64,000 bases of DNA from DATFNV01 sp963827935 (GCA_963827935.1 CAWHCN010000030.1:27203-91202), one strand, 5' to 3'. Counted from the first letter of the stretch, positions 51,597 through 60,558 are shown. The notes: a model not told the origin generated them from the letters alone. Program-made: numbers and translations.

Positions 51597-51623
51597 GGCG
51601 GGGTGCCCAGCCCCGCCCTTTTT
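51597..51623 (+). terminator. Intercistronic hairpin with T-run just before a ribosome site
   Basis: GGCGGGG and CCCCGCC form a perfect 7-bp stem with a 7-base loop (TGCCCAG), followed by CTTTTT and then AAGGAG of the next gene. It fits an intrinsic terminator or attenuator. A closely related hairpin occurs at 52467-52490. Confidence 0.7.
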
Positions 51624-51635
51624 AAGGAGAAGATC

Positions 51636-51968
51636 ATGAAGTCGTTATGCACATACTTCCTCGGCTCGGTGCTAGTCACTTGCCTTCTGATCGCCCTGTT
51701 CGAGAGCATCAACCCGCGCACCTGGCCAAAGGGAGCGGTGGGGGTCGAGCTGGCGGCTTGCTGGCTCGTCATCGCCGCCATTGGTGGCCACAACATGGTC
51801 AAGGAAGAAGAGCGGCAAAAGCAGGAGGCAAAGCGCCGCGAGGAGGACGCAGCAAAGATGGAGATGGAGAAGTTCCAGGCCGAGTTGCGCAGCAAGGAGC
51901 AGGTCGAGCTGGAAAAGCACCGGCTCACGCTGGAGGCGCAGCGGCCAAAGCAGGAAGTGGTCAGTTAG
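51636..51968 (+). CDS. Membrane-anchored coiled-coil protein
   Basis: 110 residues from ATG 51636 (AAGGAGA upstream). Two hydrophobic segments (FLGSVLVTCLLIALFESI, VGVELAACWLVIAAIGG) precede a long charged helix (KEEERQKQEAKRREEDAAKM, ELRSKEQVELEKHRLTLEAQ), a likely coiled coil in the cytoplasm. No known family. Confidence 0.7.
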   Translation: MKSLCTYFLGSVLVTCLLIALFESINPRTWPKGAVGVELAACWLVIAAIGGHNMVKEEERQKQEAKRREEDAAKMEMEKFQAELRSKEQVELEKHRLTLEAQRPKQEVVS

Positions 51969-52080
51969 GAAAGGGGTCCGCCCAGCCCCGCCCCGCTTAC
52001 GGGATAGTGACCCAAGGCAGCGTGGGTCAATGTCAAAAGGTGTCTCACGTTGGTTTCAACGCAAGGAGAAGTCACAAGCC

Positions 52081-52434
52081 ATGACATGGGAATCTTGGTT
52101 TTCGTGTGTTGAGGAAGCAATCACCTCCGCCCTGTCGCCAGGCGACAATCCCGCAGAGCGGGTGTACTGGGTCGGCAGGGATACCGACGGTCGCCGCTAC
52201 ATCCTCATCGACACCGGGAGTGGCCGCTGGGTCCTGAAGGTCTCCGGCGGCAGCAAGGAAGACCCGTACACGGGCCGTCAGGTCGAGCAAACAGAAGAGT
52301 TCATCGAGATCAAGCTCGACACGGGGCACGATGAAGATCAGCTGCGTGTCTGCAAGGACAAGCTGCTGTTCGCAGCTAAGGACGCCCCGAGTGGCTGGCT
52401 GGAAATGGCCAGGGGGCGGTGGATGCCAGCCTGA
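52081..52434 (+). CDS. Hypothetical protein
   Basis: 117 residues from ATG 52081, chosen for AAGGAGA 11 bases upstream; an in-frame ATG at 52030 is possible. Soluble, mixed alpha/beta: TWESWFSCVEEAITSALSPG, DGRRYILIDTGSGRWVLKVS and EQTEEFIEIKLDTGHDEDQL. No family recognised. Confidence 0.65.
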   Translation: MTWESWFSCVEEAITSALSPGDNPAERVYWVGRDTDGRRYILIDTGSGRWVLKVSGGSKEDPYTGRQVEQTEEFIEIKLDTGHDEDQLRVCKDKLLFAAKDAPSGWLEMARGRWMPA

Positions 52435-52466
52435 TTCGTTGCAGGCTGACTTGAGTTACCTGGACA

Positions 52467-52490
52467 GCGGGCTGCCCAGCCCCGCCTTTT
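52467..52490 (+). terminator. Intercistronic hairpin with T-run, second copy
   Basis: GCGGG and CCCGC stem around CTGCCCAGC, followed by CTTTT and AAAAGGAGG of the next gene. The GCCCAGCCCCGCC core is the same as at 51605-51617 and also appears at about 51974-51986. Confidence 0.55.
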
Positions 52491-52502
52491 CAAAAGGAGG
52501 TC

Positions 52503-52784
52503 ATGGAAATGTTTTGGCTGTTTGTGATCGGCGCTGTCGTGGGAAGTGGGTTCACCTTGTTGGTAATTTTCGGGAACTACAAGGTGAGAGACAGGGAATG
52601 GTGGGAAGAGTACGACAGGGAAACGGCGGCCGCTCGCTCCGGCCTCGAAAAGGCGGTTGCGGAGAACGCCCAACTTCGCGTCGCGCTTGCCGCTGCCGAG
52701 ATGACGGAGGACGCAAAGAAAGTGGCCACGATGACCTTGGCCAGTTTCGATGCCGCCATCGCTGGTACGGAGAACGCGGCGTAA
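52503..52784 (+). CDS. One-helix membrane protein
   Basis: 93 residues from ATG 52503 (AAAAGGAGG upstream): helix FWLFVIGAVVGSGFTLLVIF, then ENAQLRVALAAAEMTEDAKK VATM. Clear paralogue of the next gene, with the same helix-then-AAAEM layout. Confidence 0.72.
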   Translation: MEMFWLFVIGAVVGSGFTLLVIFGNYKVRDREWWEEYDRETAAARSGLEKAVAENAQLRVALAAAEMTEDAKKVATMTLASFDAAIAGTENAA

Positions 52785-52831
52785 CCGAGCCGGTACGCAT
52801 CGCCTGGCCTTTATTCAAAAGGAGACCTGAA

Positions 52832-53170
52832 ATGTTGACGACGATTCTGATCGGAGCCGCGATCGGCGCTGGTCTCGCGGTGGCCGTGATCCTCGGCGCC
52901 TTCGAGCTGAGGACCAAGGAGGCGTGCAAGGAGCACGAGGTGGCGACGAGGGCCTTCATCATGCGCATCTTCATGTTGACGGCGGAGAACGCCAAGCTAC
53001 GGGTGTCGCTTGCCGCCGCCGAAATGCCGGAGGATGAAAAGAAGGTGGCCGCGATGACGATAGCGGCCCTCGGTACGGTGATCTCTTCTGAGAGTGAGAC
53101 AGTCTTAGAGCAATGGGCGAGTCCGGTTCCTTCCCAGGAGCCGGCTTGTTCTCTGGAGGACAAACAATGA
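52832..53170 (+). CDS. One-helix membrane protein, paralogue of the previous gene
   Basis: 112 residues from ATG 52832 (AAAAGGAGA upstream): TILIGAAIGAGLAVAVILGA helix, then ENAKLRVSLAAAEMPEDEKK VAAM, aligned with ENAQLRVALAAAEMTEDAKK in 52503-52784. Tandem duplication. Overlaps the next start by ATGA. Confidence 0.72.
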   Translation: MLTTILIGAAIGAGLAVAVILGAFELRTKEACKEHEVATRAFIMRIFMLTAENAKLRVSLAAAEMPEDEKKVAAMTIAALGTVISSESETVLEQWASPVPSQEPACSLEDKQ

Positions 53171-53571
53171 GCGATAAGCACACAAGGTTCGCCGAGCAGT
53201 TGTTGTCGGTGCGACCGACCACGCGGAACCTTATCACCAGCATCCTCATGGATGCGTGGCCCAAACATGCGGCCGTCGTCGATTTCGGAATCGACAGTCA
53301 GAAGCATTATGAGGCTCTCTACTTCCCGACCCGCGAAGCGGAAATCATGCCAAAGGTGCTGGACGCGGCCCTGGGCGATGGGCCAAAGCTGACTGCATTG
53401 GTGCGCGAATCGGAGAGCAACCCGCACAAGGACGTGGAGTTCCACACGTCGTGGGACTTGATTCTTGGGCGGGCGAGTTCACGAACGGCCGAAACGATCG
53501 GGCTGGATGAATTGCGGCATACGCGCCACGAAAACCCGGGCTGCGGACAGGGAACTGGTTCAAGAGCATGA
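53167..53571 (+). CDS. Hypothetical protein
   Basis: 134 residues from ATG 53167, overlapping the previous stop. Helical start (RFAEQLLSVRPTTRNLITSI LMDAW), then HTSWDLILGRASSRTAETIG. Soluble. Overlaps the next start by four bases. No family recognised. Confidence 0.65.
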   Translation: MSDKHTRFAEQLLSVRPTTRNLITSILMDAWPKHAAVVDFGIDSQKHYEALYFPTREAEIMPKVLDAALGDGPKLTALVRESESNPHKDVEFHTSWDLILGRASSRTAETIGLDELRHTRHENPGCGQGTGSRA

Positions 53572-53798
53572 TCGCGGCGACATGGAAAGGTGACAGGAGA
53601 CAGGACCGTCGATTCGAGGAGTTGCCAATGTTGTGCGCAGACTTCTTTGGGCGGAACCTGGGCTGGGTGCTCTTCGTGGCCCTCTTCCTCCTCTGCGTCT
53701 GGCCGAAGGTCTTGAAGAGGTCTGACAACGAAGCCCGTTTGCGGAAGAAACTGGAGGGAATGATAACGACCCCGTGGCCAAGATTTCCAAAAAAGTGA
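53568..53798 (+). CDS. Small membrane protein
   Basis: 76 residues from ATG 53568 (a shorter start at ATG 53628 is possible): GWVLFVALFLLCVWPKVL is a membrane helix; charged ends on both sides. Coupled by ATGA overlap to the preceding gene. Confidence 0.6.
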   Translation: MIAATWKGDRRQDRRFEELPMLCADFFGRNLGWVLFVALFLLCVWPKVLKRSDNEARLRKKLEGMITTPWPRFPKK

Positions 53799-53808
53799 TG
53801 CGGGCGCT

Positions 53809-54195
53809 ATGGCTTATGGGAATGGAGCGAGAAGTATGCGACAGGAGCGGGAACCTCAGAGTGGCGGAAGCTGGCTGGAGAAGAAACTGACTACGATGGA
53901 CGCGCTCTATCGCAGATTTGGGCGCGATGGGCTGAAGGATCACTCCGTGACCGATGTGGGTCTGCTCTTATCCTCGAAGGAGCTTCAGCTCAGGGATGCC
54001 GCCAAGAGCCGTGACCTTGGCGAGGATCAGAAGGCGGCGAACCGTCAGTTAGAGCTGGAGATCAAAGACCTGACGGCATACATGAAGGCCCAGCTTGCCG
54101 GCATCAGTCTTTCCGATCTCCGCTCCTCCCGGCAACCTGATCGCCCACGTCAGAACGAGCCGCAAAGAAGGCGGGATTTTGACTTGGAGAGGTAG
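53809..54195 (+). CDS. Hypothetical helical protein
   Basis: 128 residues. SWLEKKLTTMDALYRRFGRD and ELQLRDAAKSRDLGEDQKAA NRQLELEIKDL suggest a mostly helical, coiled protein with a basic, disordered end (RSSRQPDRPRQNEPQRRRDF). No ribosome site close to 53809; ATG 53836 is an alternative. Confidence 0.55.
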   Translation: MAYGNGARSMRQEREPQSGGSWLEKKLTTMDALYRRFGRDGLKDHSVTDVGLLLSSKELQLRDAAKSRDLGEDQKAANRQLELEIKDLTAYMKAQLAGISLSDLRSSRQPDRPRQNEPQRRRDFDLER

Positions 54196-54226
54196 CGAGT
54201 GGCGGGGCTCCGAAAGGACGTAAGCA

Positions 54227-54781
54227 ATGGCAAAGAAAAAGCGGCGTGTCGAGGCAGTCGAGCGGCGTTTGCTCCGCGACATCGAGGAGCTGGCCAGCCG
54301 CGAGTTTGTCTATGAGGATCTCTGGTGCGGCATGGTGCCGTTCGACGGCGAGCTTACCGAGTTGCAGACCGGCCCGCCTGTCCCGTTCGCCGAGCTTACC
54401 TGGCGAGAGCAGGCGGATGTTCTGCGCGGATTCATCCACTGGGACCGCTATCCTGAGCGGGCCTGGGATGATGAGTACACAATTCGGGAGAACATCGCCG
54501 CCGGCAAGCGGCCCGAAGAGTGGCTTGAAGGCACGTCGCTGCGCCAATCCTTTCGTCTGCTCGCCGACGGAAAGACGCCTCCACCCCAGCAGCAATGCCC
54601 TGAGATAACCCAGCAAGATTTAGCCAACCTTTGGGATGCCCTGACCGTGGCTGGGGCGGATCGGTCTCCTGTGAACGCAGACGACGGGAAAACCTCGTTG
54701 AAGGACTTGCGGCAGGGATCGCAGCAGCAAGAAAAGCGCGGGGAAGACCAGAAGAGCAAGTTGCATGACATTGAAAGGTAG
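54227..54781 (+). CDS. Hypothetical protein
   Basis: 184 residues from ATG 54227. Lys/Arg-rich start (AKKKRRVEAVERRLLRDIEE L), then a compact region rich in Trp (YEDLWCGMVPFDGELTELQT, LTWREQADVLRGFIHWDRYP ERAWDD), then a disordered Gln-rich tail. No family recognised. Same-strand member of the plasmid-like run. Confidence 0.6.
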   Translation: MAKKKRRVEAVERRLLRDIEELASREFVYEDLWCGMVPFDGELTELQTGPPVPFAELTWREQADVLRGFIHWDRYPERAWDDEYTIRENIAAGKRPEEWLEGTSLRQSFRLLADGKTPPPQQQCPEITQQDLANLWDALTVAGADRSPVNADDGKTSLKDLRQGSQQQEKRGEDQKSKLHDIER

Positions 54782-54790
54782 GTCGGGGCG

Positions 54791-55189
54791 ATGACCGTGG
54801 AAGAACGGCTTGAAAAAATCGAATCCCTTCTCGTCGTGTTGGTCGAGCGGCAGACAGTCAAGGACTTCTACGAAATCGAGGAATTCTCCAGGCTCGTCGG
54901 CAAGTCATGCTTCACCTGCCGGGAATGGTGCCGCCTGGGCCGCATTCATGCACGGAAGAAGAGTAGCGGTCGCGGCGCTCACACTGCGTGGGCGATCTCC
55001 CATGAAGAATTGGAGCGTTACCAGAAAGAAGGGTTACTACCTCACCAGCGGGCAGCGCGACCAGTTGAGGCAGTCGGCGGAAGCAACGGCTACACCCCTT
55101 CCATGACGTTACTGCCTCACCAGCGGGCAGCGCGACCAGTTGAGGAGCCGAGTGAGTTAGGCTCACGGCCTCTGGCCGAGATGCGGTGA
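54791..55189 (+). CDS. Excisionase-type helix-turn-helix protein
   Basis: 132 residues from ATG 54791. DFYEIEEFSRLVGKSCFTCR EWCRLGRIHARKK and TAWAISHEELERYQKEG form the MerR-like winged HTH found in excisionases and small mobile-element regulators. The C-terminus contains a perfect repeat LLPHQRAARPVE twice, produced by a 37-base direct repeat in the DNA. The repeat region may not be natural coding sequence. Confidence 0.68.
   Translation: MTVEERLEKIESLLVVLVERQTVKDFYEIEEFSRLVGKSCFTCREWCRLGRIHARKKSSGRGAHTAWAISHEELERYQKEGLLPHQRAARPVEAVGGSNGYTPSMTLLPHQRAARPVEEPSELGSRPLAEMR
55033..55144 (+). repeat. 37-base direct repeat, two copies with a 38-base spacer
   Basis: Copies 55033-55069 and 55108-55144 differ at one base only (GTTACTACC versus GTTACTGCC at the start; both end CGACCAGTTGAG). 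The 37/38 spacing is CRISPR-like, but there are only two copies, no cas gene in the window and the repeat is inside a reading frame. Confidence 0.45.
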
Positions 55190-55258
55190 CAACTCCCGAA
55201 AGGATCAAACTGTCAAAGCGGCAATGATCGGACGATATTACGCCGGCTTGAAATAAGA

Positions 55259-56668
55259 TCAAAGTTCAATAGGCGCGGCGTATTGAACACTAGGGTGGAA
55301 AAAATAACTGATAACATGTTCGGGGATGTGGGCTAAGCAGTCCATAAAATCCAGGATACGACTGGCTAAGGTTCCTCTGTCGTTTGGCAGGCCCGCCTTG
55401 TTCACCGCACCCTTCATGGGGTGCAATCGCTCCATTCCCTGAAAAACTTCGAGAAAATGGGCAATCTGCTTCAAGAAACCTCTTCACTTGGCTTAAACAC
55501 CAGCAAAAAACGGCGTGTTTTCATTCTCTTTGGCACGCGATTTCCGCATTCCTGCCGTGGCGGACAGCGGCTTTCGTGTGCCAGCCACGGGATTGGGCAC
55601 TGAACAACGTCAGTATTTCGTTCGCCCGCTTGGAGATAGCACCCCGAAAAATGCTGCATTTTCTTGGTGAATGGCACGCGATTCACCCGGAGCCGATGTA
55701 AGTCATCGCGGTTTTCCTCGAAAAGTTGTCGTTTTTCCCGAAATTACCAGGGAATGGAGCGACGGCACCCCCTTCATGTCATCATTGAGGTATTCCACTG
55801 GGTTCATCTCAGGCGAGTAGGCAGGCAAGTAGAACACCTCGATCTGGTCCTTGCGCCTCCAGCCAGGCAATCACCTCAGGTGTCTTGTGTGCTTGCAACC
55901 GGTCTGCGATCAGGAGGACCTTGCGGTTGGCTCCCTCGATCAGCTTCTTCAGGAATACCAGGAACACCGCCGCGTTCAGCGATCCCTTGTAGGTCATGAA
56001 GCGCACCGTTCCCTCGTTGCTGATGGCGCTGATCTGGTTCACCCGGATGTGCGGTCCTGGCACCTCCATGGTGGCGCGCTCTCCTTCACGCGCATAGCCG
56101 TAACCGGGGTGGTGATCCGCATCGACACCCACCTCGTCCGTCCAGAGAATCTCTGCATTCTCCCTGTCCGCCTGCTCTTCGATCGCGGGGTACGTCTCCT
56201 CCAGCCACTGTTGGACCTCGTCCGGTTCCTGCTTGCGCGAATGCCGTGCGGGCTTCTTGGAGGTGTAACCCCAGCGGCGCAGGTACTGACCGACCGTTCG
56301 TTCCGCCAAGTCGATGTCGAACTCCTTGCGGATCAGTTCTTGGACGGCGCGACGAGTCCACAAGGCCTGAGCAATCCCCAGTTGTTCCGGAGAATGGTTG
56401 TCGATCAGCCCCTGGATGCGGTCGGCCTGCTGCTCAGCCAAGAAGCGTCCAGAGCCCAAAGGTCTGCCCGTACGACCCCCAGGCAGCGAATGCAGGCCAT
56501 GGGCACAATAGGCAGTCCACCAGCGACTGATGGTCTCGTGCAAACACCTAAAAGGTTAGCCAGGTCCGTCTCGGAAAAGCCCAGTTCGATGCCATGCAAG
56601 GCACGCAGGCGAATGACCTGGAGGGACTCATCAGACAACTCGCGGGCGTCAGGCAGTTCGATTGCCAT
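55259..56668 (-). pseudogene. IS630-family transposase, inactivated
   Basis: Starts at ATG 56668 as in copy 1 (AIELPDARELSDESLQVIRL), breaks at a one-base deletion near 56532, continues ETISRWWTAYCAHGLHSLPG to a two-base deletion near 55855, and is then cut by the MITE at 55419-55770 in the codons for DDMKG. The C-terminal part AVNKAGLPNDRGTLASRILD resumes beyond it. Three independent lesions; not functional. Confidence 0.9.
55419..55770. mobile_element. 352-bp MITE with ISKra4-type ends
   Basis: Ends GGGTGCAATCGCTCCATTCC and GGAATGGAGCGACGGCACCC are shared with the element at 43825-45508. Perfect 8-bp duplication CCTTCATG at 55411-55418 and 55771-55778. The inside has no transposase and is AT-richer than its surroundings. 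Non-autonomous element moved in trans. Confidence 0.88.
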
Positions 56669-56748
56669 GACTGCTCTCCCTCTTGGGTTTTCTCGTCCTC
56701 TTGCTTTCCCCTTTAGCATTATTGAGCAACTTTCGTGCCGGCGTAATA

Positions 56749-57135
56749 TGCAGCGACTCAGCGCCAGGAAGACTTTCTGCGAAAGTGGAGTAAATGGATC
56801 GCTGAGATGAGCCGTGGCGAGGCTCACGTCCTGATCGGTCAGATCGTGGCATCGACCGCCGGGATGTCGTCCGAAGAAGTCGGTCGGCAGCAAGCGCTTG
56901 TTCGCCGACAAGCCGGGCTCACCCGAGACGTAGTCTTTCCTGCACCAGTCATTCACGCTCCACAACCACCGTTACGGCCTGCGATCTGGGAATGCCGTTT
57001 GCGCGCGCTACGGCGGCGCGCTGGCGAGTTTTCAGCGTCAAGACGACCTTCGAGTCGTCCGACGCAACAAAACCTGCCAGAGCGCGCGCGAGCGCCCTTG
57101 TCGAGCATGCTTGACTTACGGTTAGAGTTATTACT
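56749..57135 (-). pseudogene. Two overlapping small gene fragments next to IS630 copy 2
   Basis: One frame ends FVASDDSKVVLTLKTRQRAA VARANGIP and RSQAVTVVVERE with TGA near 56956, but has no start codon. A GTG overlapping that stop opens VNDWCRKDYVSGEPGLSANK and runs DQDVSLATAHLSDPFTPLSQ KVFLALSR into the insertion sequence. Both look like protein but match no family I know; the second is cut by the element. Confidence 0.35.
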
Positions 57136-57281
57136 TCTCACTGATTGCCGTCGGTACGTTGAACTCAATATCTGGATATTGAATTCAGCTCCCAGGGTAT
57201 AGGCCTCCAGGGCACCTTCGCCGTGGCAGGCCCGCCTCACGAAGAGGCGGGCCTGGTCGTTCGCGCTGGATGTAGCCGCGT

Positions 57282-58895
57282 TTACTCCACCGAGAAGTTG
57301 GCGAGGATATACTCGAACTCCTTGCGTTGGGCGAGTTCGGTCCCTTGCAGCTTCTTGATGTCGGCCTGGTACTTCTCGATCTGCGTCTCTTGAAAATCGA
57401 ACTTTTCCAGGTAGCGCTTGTACGCCGCCGCGGTCGCCGGCATCTCCCTCAAATTGGCCCGCAGACGCACCTGGTCCTGCGTGATGACGTCGAGCTGCCG
57501 CTGCTGTTCCTGGATGTCTCGTTGTGTCTTGGACATGGCCCAGCGCAGTTTCATGGCGTTGTCCATGCCGTCCTTCACCTTCGCCGACGTGATCGGGTTG
57601 TTGATGAAGATGCGGATGCGGATGCTGTTGTCGTCGAGGTTTGTCAACTGCATGCTTTGGTTGACGATGCGCTCCTCGGTAACGATTTGCTTCTCGGTCT
57701 TGCCGGCCGGCAGTGTTACCTGGAAGCGGTAGATGTCGCTGGCCGTCTCAGACGGCTTGTCGGTCTCGATCAGCTTGAAGTCGTTGCGGACCGCGTGCTC
57801 GATCAGGACAACGCGCTCGGCGTCGTTGCGATTGACGATCGTGTAGGACTTGCTCTCGCGGAACTTCGTCGTGGTGTAGAGGATGCCCTTGACGGCCTTC
57901 ACGACCGTCAACTTGCCGTTGTCGTAAGCTGGCACAGGGTTCACCTCGGTGCCCAGGTCGATGGCGTAGCTGAGCAGCCGTTCCTCGTTCGGTTGCAGAT
58001 CGAGGATACGGGCGTCGCCGGCGTAATTCGGACCGTCGAAGACGGTGATCGGGCCCTGATTCAGGTGTAGGCCGGAGGTGTTCTTCAGTTTGACGCCCAG
58101 CAGCGGGAACTTGGCCTGCGTCCGCTCGTTGTAGATCGAGACGCGGGTGGCTTCCACGTCCTTGCCTACGATCGGCAGCATGGCCGACTTCTGGCGAGGC
58201 AGCGTGACGGGCCGATCGATGGCGTACTGGAAGAAATCGCCCAGCTTCGACGCCGTCGCTGCCGAGGCCGCGCCGTGGCTGCGCAGGTCGAGACGCTCGT
58301 CGGTTTTCTTCGCGCCGTCTTGCTGCTGTCGCTGGAGTCCAGAGGTCCTGCCTTCTGCGACGTCCATGTCCCTCTTCTTGGCTAGGCTCTCCGATTCCGT
58401 ATTGAATTCAGGAGCGAAAAGCCGCCTGCGCCGTCCGGTGCGCCTAGCCCCTCGCCGGCAAGGGCGCCGGAGTAGGTCGGCGGACGGAGCGAGGCGAAAA
58501 GTTCTGGTTCGACCACAGGACGCGGCACGTAGAGCGGTTGGTACAGGTCCATCTGGAACGAGATCGGCCGGCCGCTCACCAGGGCCATGCGCACGTCCTC
58601 CCAGTCTTCGTCCGTCGGGTTCTCGACGACGGCCCAGCCTTGCAGGAACGGCTTCTCCTTCTTGTCGAGCACCAGGCGATAGCTCGTCTTCCACACCGGG
58701 TTCTCGACGACGTAACCGACGCGGACGTTGCGCTTGCCCTCGCCGGCAAAGTTGATGCTGACGGCCTTCTTCTGCGTGTCGTGCGATTGGGCCAGCGTCT
58801 CCAGCGCCTTCTTGAACTCGCTGTCCATGATCGGATTGAGGAAGCGGACGCGCTGCACCTCGCTCATCTTGAAGGAACGCAAGCCCTCGGAAATA
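57282..58895 (-). pseudogene. DUF4139-type protein, 5'-truncated and frameshifted
   Basis: Readable from about 58895: SEGLRSFKMSEVQRVRFLNP, KRNVRVGYVVENPVWKTSYR LVLD, WAVVENPTDEDWEDVRMALV SGRPISFQ; after a shift near 58410: ATRVSIYNERTQAKFPLLGV, GPITVFDGPNYAGDARILDL QPNEERLLSYAIDLG and a coiled C-terminus. These are DUF4139 blocks. The signal peptide and DUF4140-like N-terminal 200 or more residues are absent, and an AT-rich spacer lies where they should be. A gene cut by a deletion or at the edge of the integrated element. Confidence 0.7.
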
Positions 58896-59019
58896 GATGT
58901 TCCGGGCGAAAAAAAGTCAATAAATTTTTTTCTGATCTTGCGCAGCGTTTACCGTTATGTGAAAATAAACTTTCGGGTCCTTTGATCTCAGTTTTTTAAA
59001 CAATCGAAAGGAAAGTCCT

Positions 59020-59313
59020 ATGTCTTACGAACTGATCTGGCGTAACAAGTTCCTGACTGCGGATGCCAAGACCATCGACGAGATGATCCAGGCATTACAT
59101 GCCGCGGCTGATGATCTGCGCACATTGCAGGCAAAGGGCGTCACCCTCTCGGAAGAGAGCGACATGGCTGGAGATTTCGCCTACCTGATAACCGACGATC
59201 CTACCATCGCCTCGGAGTACGATTTCGATATTCCCGAGACAGACACCGAACCGTCAGACGACCTGCATGATGGCACCCTCTCGGGAGCGAACGCCTCAGC
59301 CATAGTCATGTAA
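59020..59313 (+). CDS. Small acidic hypothetical protein
   Basis: 97 residues from ATG 59020 (GAAAGGAAAG upstream). SYELIWRNKFLTADAKTIDE MIQALHAAADDLRTLQAKGV suggests a helical fold; the end is very acidic (SEYDFDIPETDTEPSDDLHD). Followed after 14 bases by the next gene. Unknown function. Confidence 0.65.
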   Translation: MSYELIWRNKFLTADAKTIDEMIQALHAAADDLRTLQAKGVTLSEESDMAGDFAYLITDDPTIASEYDFDIPETDTEPSDDLHDGTLSGANASAIVM

Positions 59314-59327
59314 GAGGGCAGACGGCG

Positions 59328-60110
59328 ATGTCAACGCAAACTCGACCACAACTCCTGGACCGTTCACCACCACATCCAGACACCCCGCTGCGTTGGTGCG
59401 ACGAAGACATGGACACGTTGTACGCTGCTTGTGAGAAAGAAATAGCCGAACCCGCCAGCGCATCAGAGGTCTCGACCAATACCCTTACATTGGTTCCGGC
59501 GCCAGAGCAACGGGCTGTGCAGGAGCAACCTGCCGTGTCGGATCAACGTGCCGTGTCACCGCCTGTCTCTCCGGCCCAGATCGAGTTGGACGCGAAGCGC
59601 CTCACCGAGAACACCGGAAGCTGCTACCTGTACGGGTCGCTCGCGCCTCTCTTTGGAACGCAGTTCGACCAGCAAACGTATCGCAGTTACCTGAACCATC
59701 TGCTGAAAGACGCAGGCAATCCCGCCGACCCGCTGGAAAAGATGATGATTGAGCAGATGGCCCTTTCTCACCACGCCATCGGGCGCTTGCACGTCAAAGC
59801 AGCTTCCAGTCAGTCCGAGCAGGAGGCGACCATCTACAACTCTGCCGCCGCTCGGATGATGAACGAGTACCGGCGTTCGGCGATGGCGCTGAAGAATTAC
59901 CGGGCACCTACGCCCCAGGGACACGTGACGTTGATGCGCGTCCAACAGCAGAATGTGTCGGTCGGCGATCAACAGGTGGCGCTCGTCGAAGGGCTGAAGA
60001 ATCGCGACGCAGTGGTTCTGGGCTTATCATCCCAATCTGAGAAGAGCGTCGCACCGGCACTGGAGCATCATGGGCAAACGAAATCCGAACGCGGATCCGA
60101 AGCGCGTTGA
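59328..60110 (+). CDS. Hypothetical protein of plasmid/transposon-type neighbourhood
   Basis: 260 residues from ATG 59328. Disordered, Glu/Pro-rich N-terminus with repeated QRAV and PAV units, then a helical domain LAPLFGTQFDQQTYRSYLNH, MMIEQMALSHHAIGRLHVKA and AAARMMNEYRRSAMALKNYR. Overlaps the next gene by 41 bases in another frame, so the pair is translationally linked. I recall similar pairs in Gemmata genomes but know no function. Confidence 0.62.
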   Translation: MSTQTRPQLLDRSPPHPDTPLRWCDEDMDTLYAACEKEIAEPASASEVSTNTLTLVPAPEQRAVQEQPAVSDQRAVSPPVSPAQIELDAKRLTENTGSCYLYGSLAPLFGTQFDQQTYRSYLNHLLKDAGNPADPLEKMMIEQMALSHHAIGRLHVKAASSQSEQEATIYNSAAARMMNEYRRSAMALKNYRAPTPQGHVTLMRVQQQNVSVGDQQVALVEGLKNRDAVVLGLSSQSEKSVAPALEHHGQTKSERGSEAR

Positions 60111-60558
60111 GATCGGTAGGCTGGGTCGGTTGAAATGGAAAGGCTTCACTCCGGAAGGGCTGGAGAGGCTACGCCAGAGCACCCTGGCGCATCGGCCGTG
60201 GGAGCACTCAACAGGCCCACGCACGCCCGAAGGCAAGGCCAAAACGGCACTCAACCCGAAAGTCCGCCAGAAGGGTGATCGTCCGATCCGCGAAATCAAA
60301 GCGGAGGTAGCCGGGTTGGCTGATCTGGTCAACGAGATGGAGATGGGTGTGGCGTGGCGACGGCGTGCAAGCGTGAGCCGACCCGGCGCTGCCAAGATCA
60401 GTGCGATCGTAGCAGAGGTACAGCGCCTGCGGCGTGTGTCGTGTCGCCGCCGCTGGTCGGCGACAAACGCGGCGGCAATGCGGCTGTGTTCGGCATCCGC
60501 GTGGCCCAGCCACGAAGCCAGGTCGGACGCCGAGCGAATCCGCGTGCCGGTCGGATAG
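60070..60558 (+). CDS. Hypothetical protein with a STGPRTPEGKA motif
   Basis: 162 residues from ATG 60070. GKRNPNADPKRVEIGRLGRL, then LAHRPWEHSTGPRTPEGKAK TALNP, a motif that recurs in small planctomycete proteins of unknown role. From about residue 96 (WRRRASVSRPGAAKISAIVA) the coding sequence is made of the dispersed repeat described at 60357-60464, so the natural protein probably ends near residue 95 or has captured the repeat. Confidence 0.6.
   Translation: MGKRNPNADPKRVEIGRLGRLKWKGFTPEGLERLRQSTLAHRPWEHSTGPRTPEGKAKTALNPKVRQKGDRPIREIKAEVAGLADLVNEMEMGVAWRRRASVSRPGAAKISAIVAEVQRLRRVSCRRRWSATNAAAMRLCSASAWPSHEARSDAERIRVPVG
60357..60464 (+). repeat. Dispersed repeat family, unit A
   Basis: Shares GGCGACGGCGTGCAAG, GTGAGCCGAC, a GTACAGCG(C/T)(C/T)TGCGG block and CCGCTGGTCGGCGAC with units B and C at 63031-63180 and 63187-63350. 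Here it lies in the 3' end of a gene. Confidence 0.6.

Larger units (their letters stand above)
55238..56746 (-). mobile_element. IS630-family insertion sequence, copy 2 (damaged)
   Basis: Same ends as copy 1 (TTACGCCGGC) with TA on both sides (55236-55237, 56747-56748). It contains a 352-bp insertion with 8-bp duplication and lacks three bases relative to copy 1 (two near 55855 and one near 56532). Otherwise nearly identical, so the copies separated recently. Confidence 0.9.

Noticed and set aside
57282..58895. A complete DUF4139 gene starting at ATG 58882
   Set aside because: Family proteins have about 200 more residues before this point and a signal peptide; the ATG is internal.
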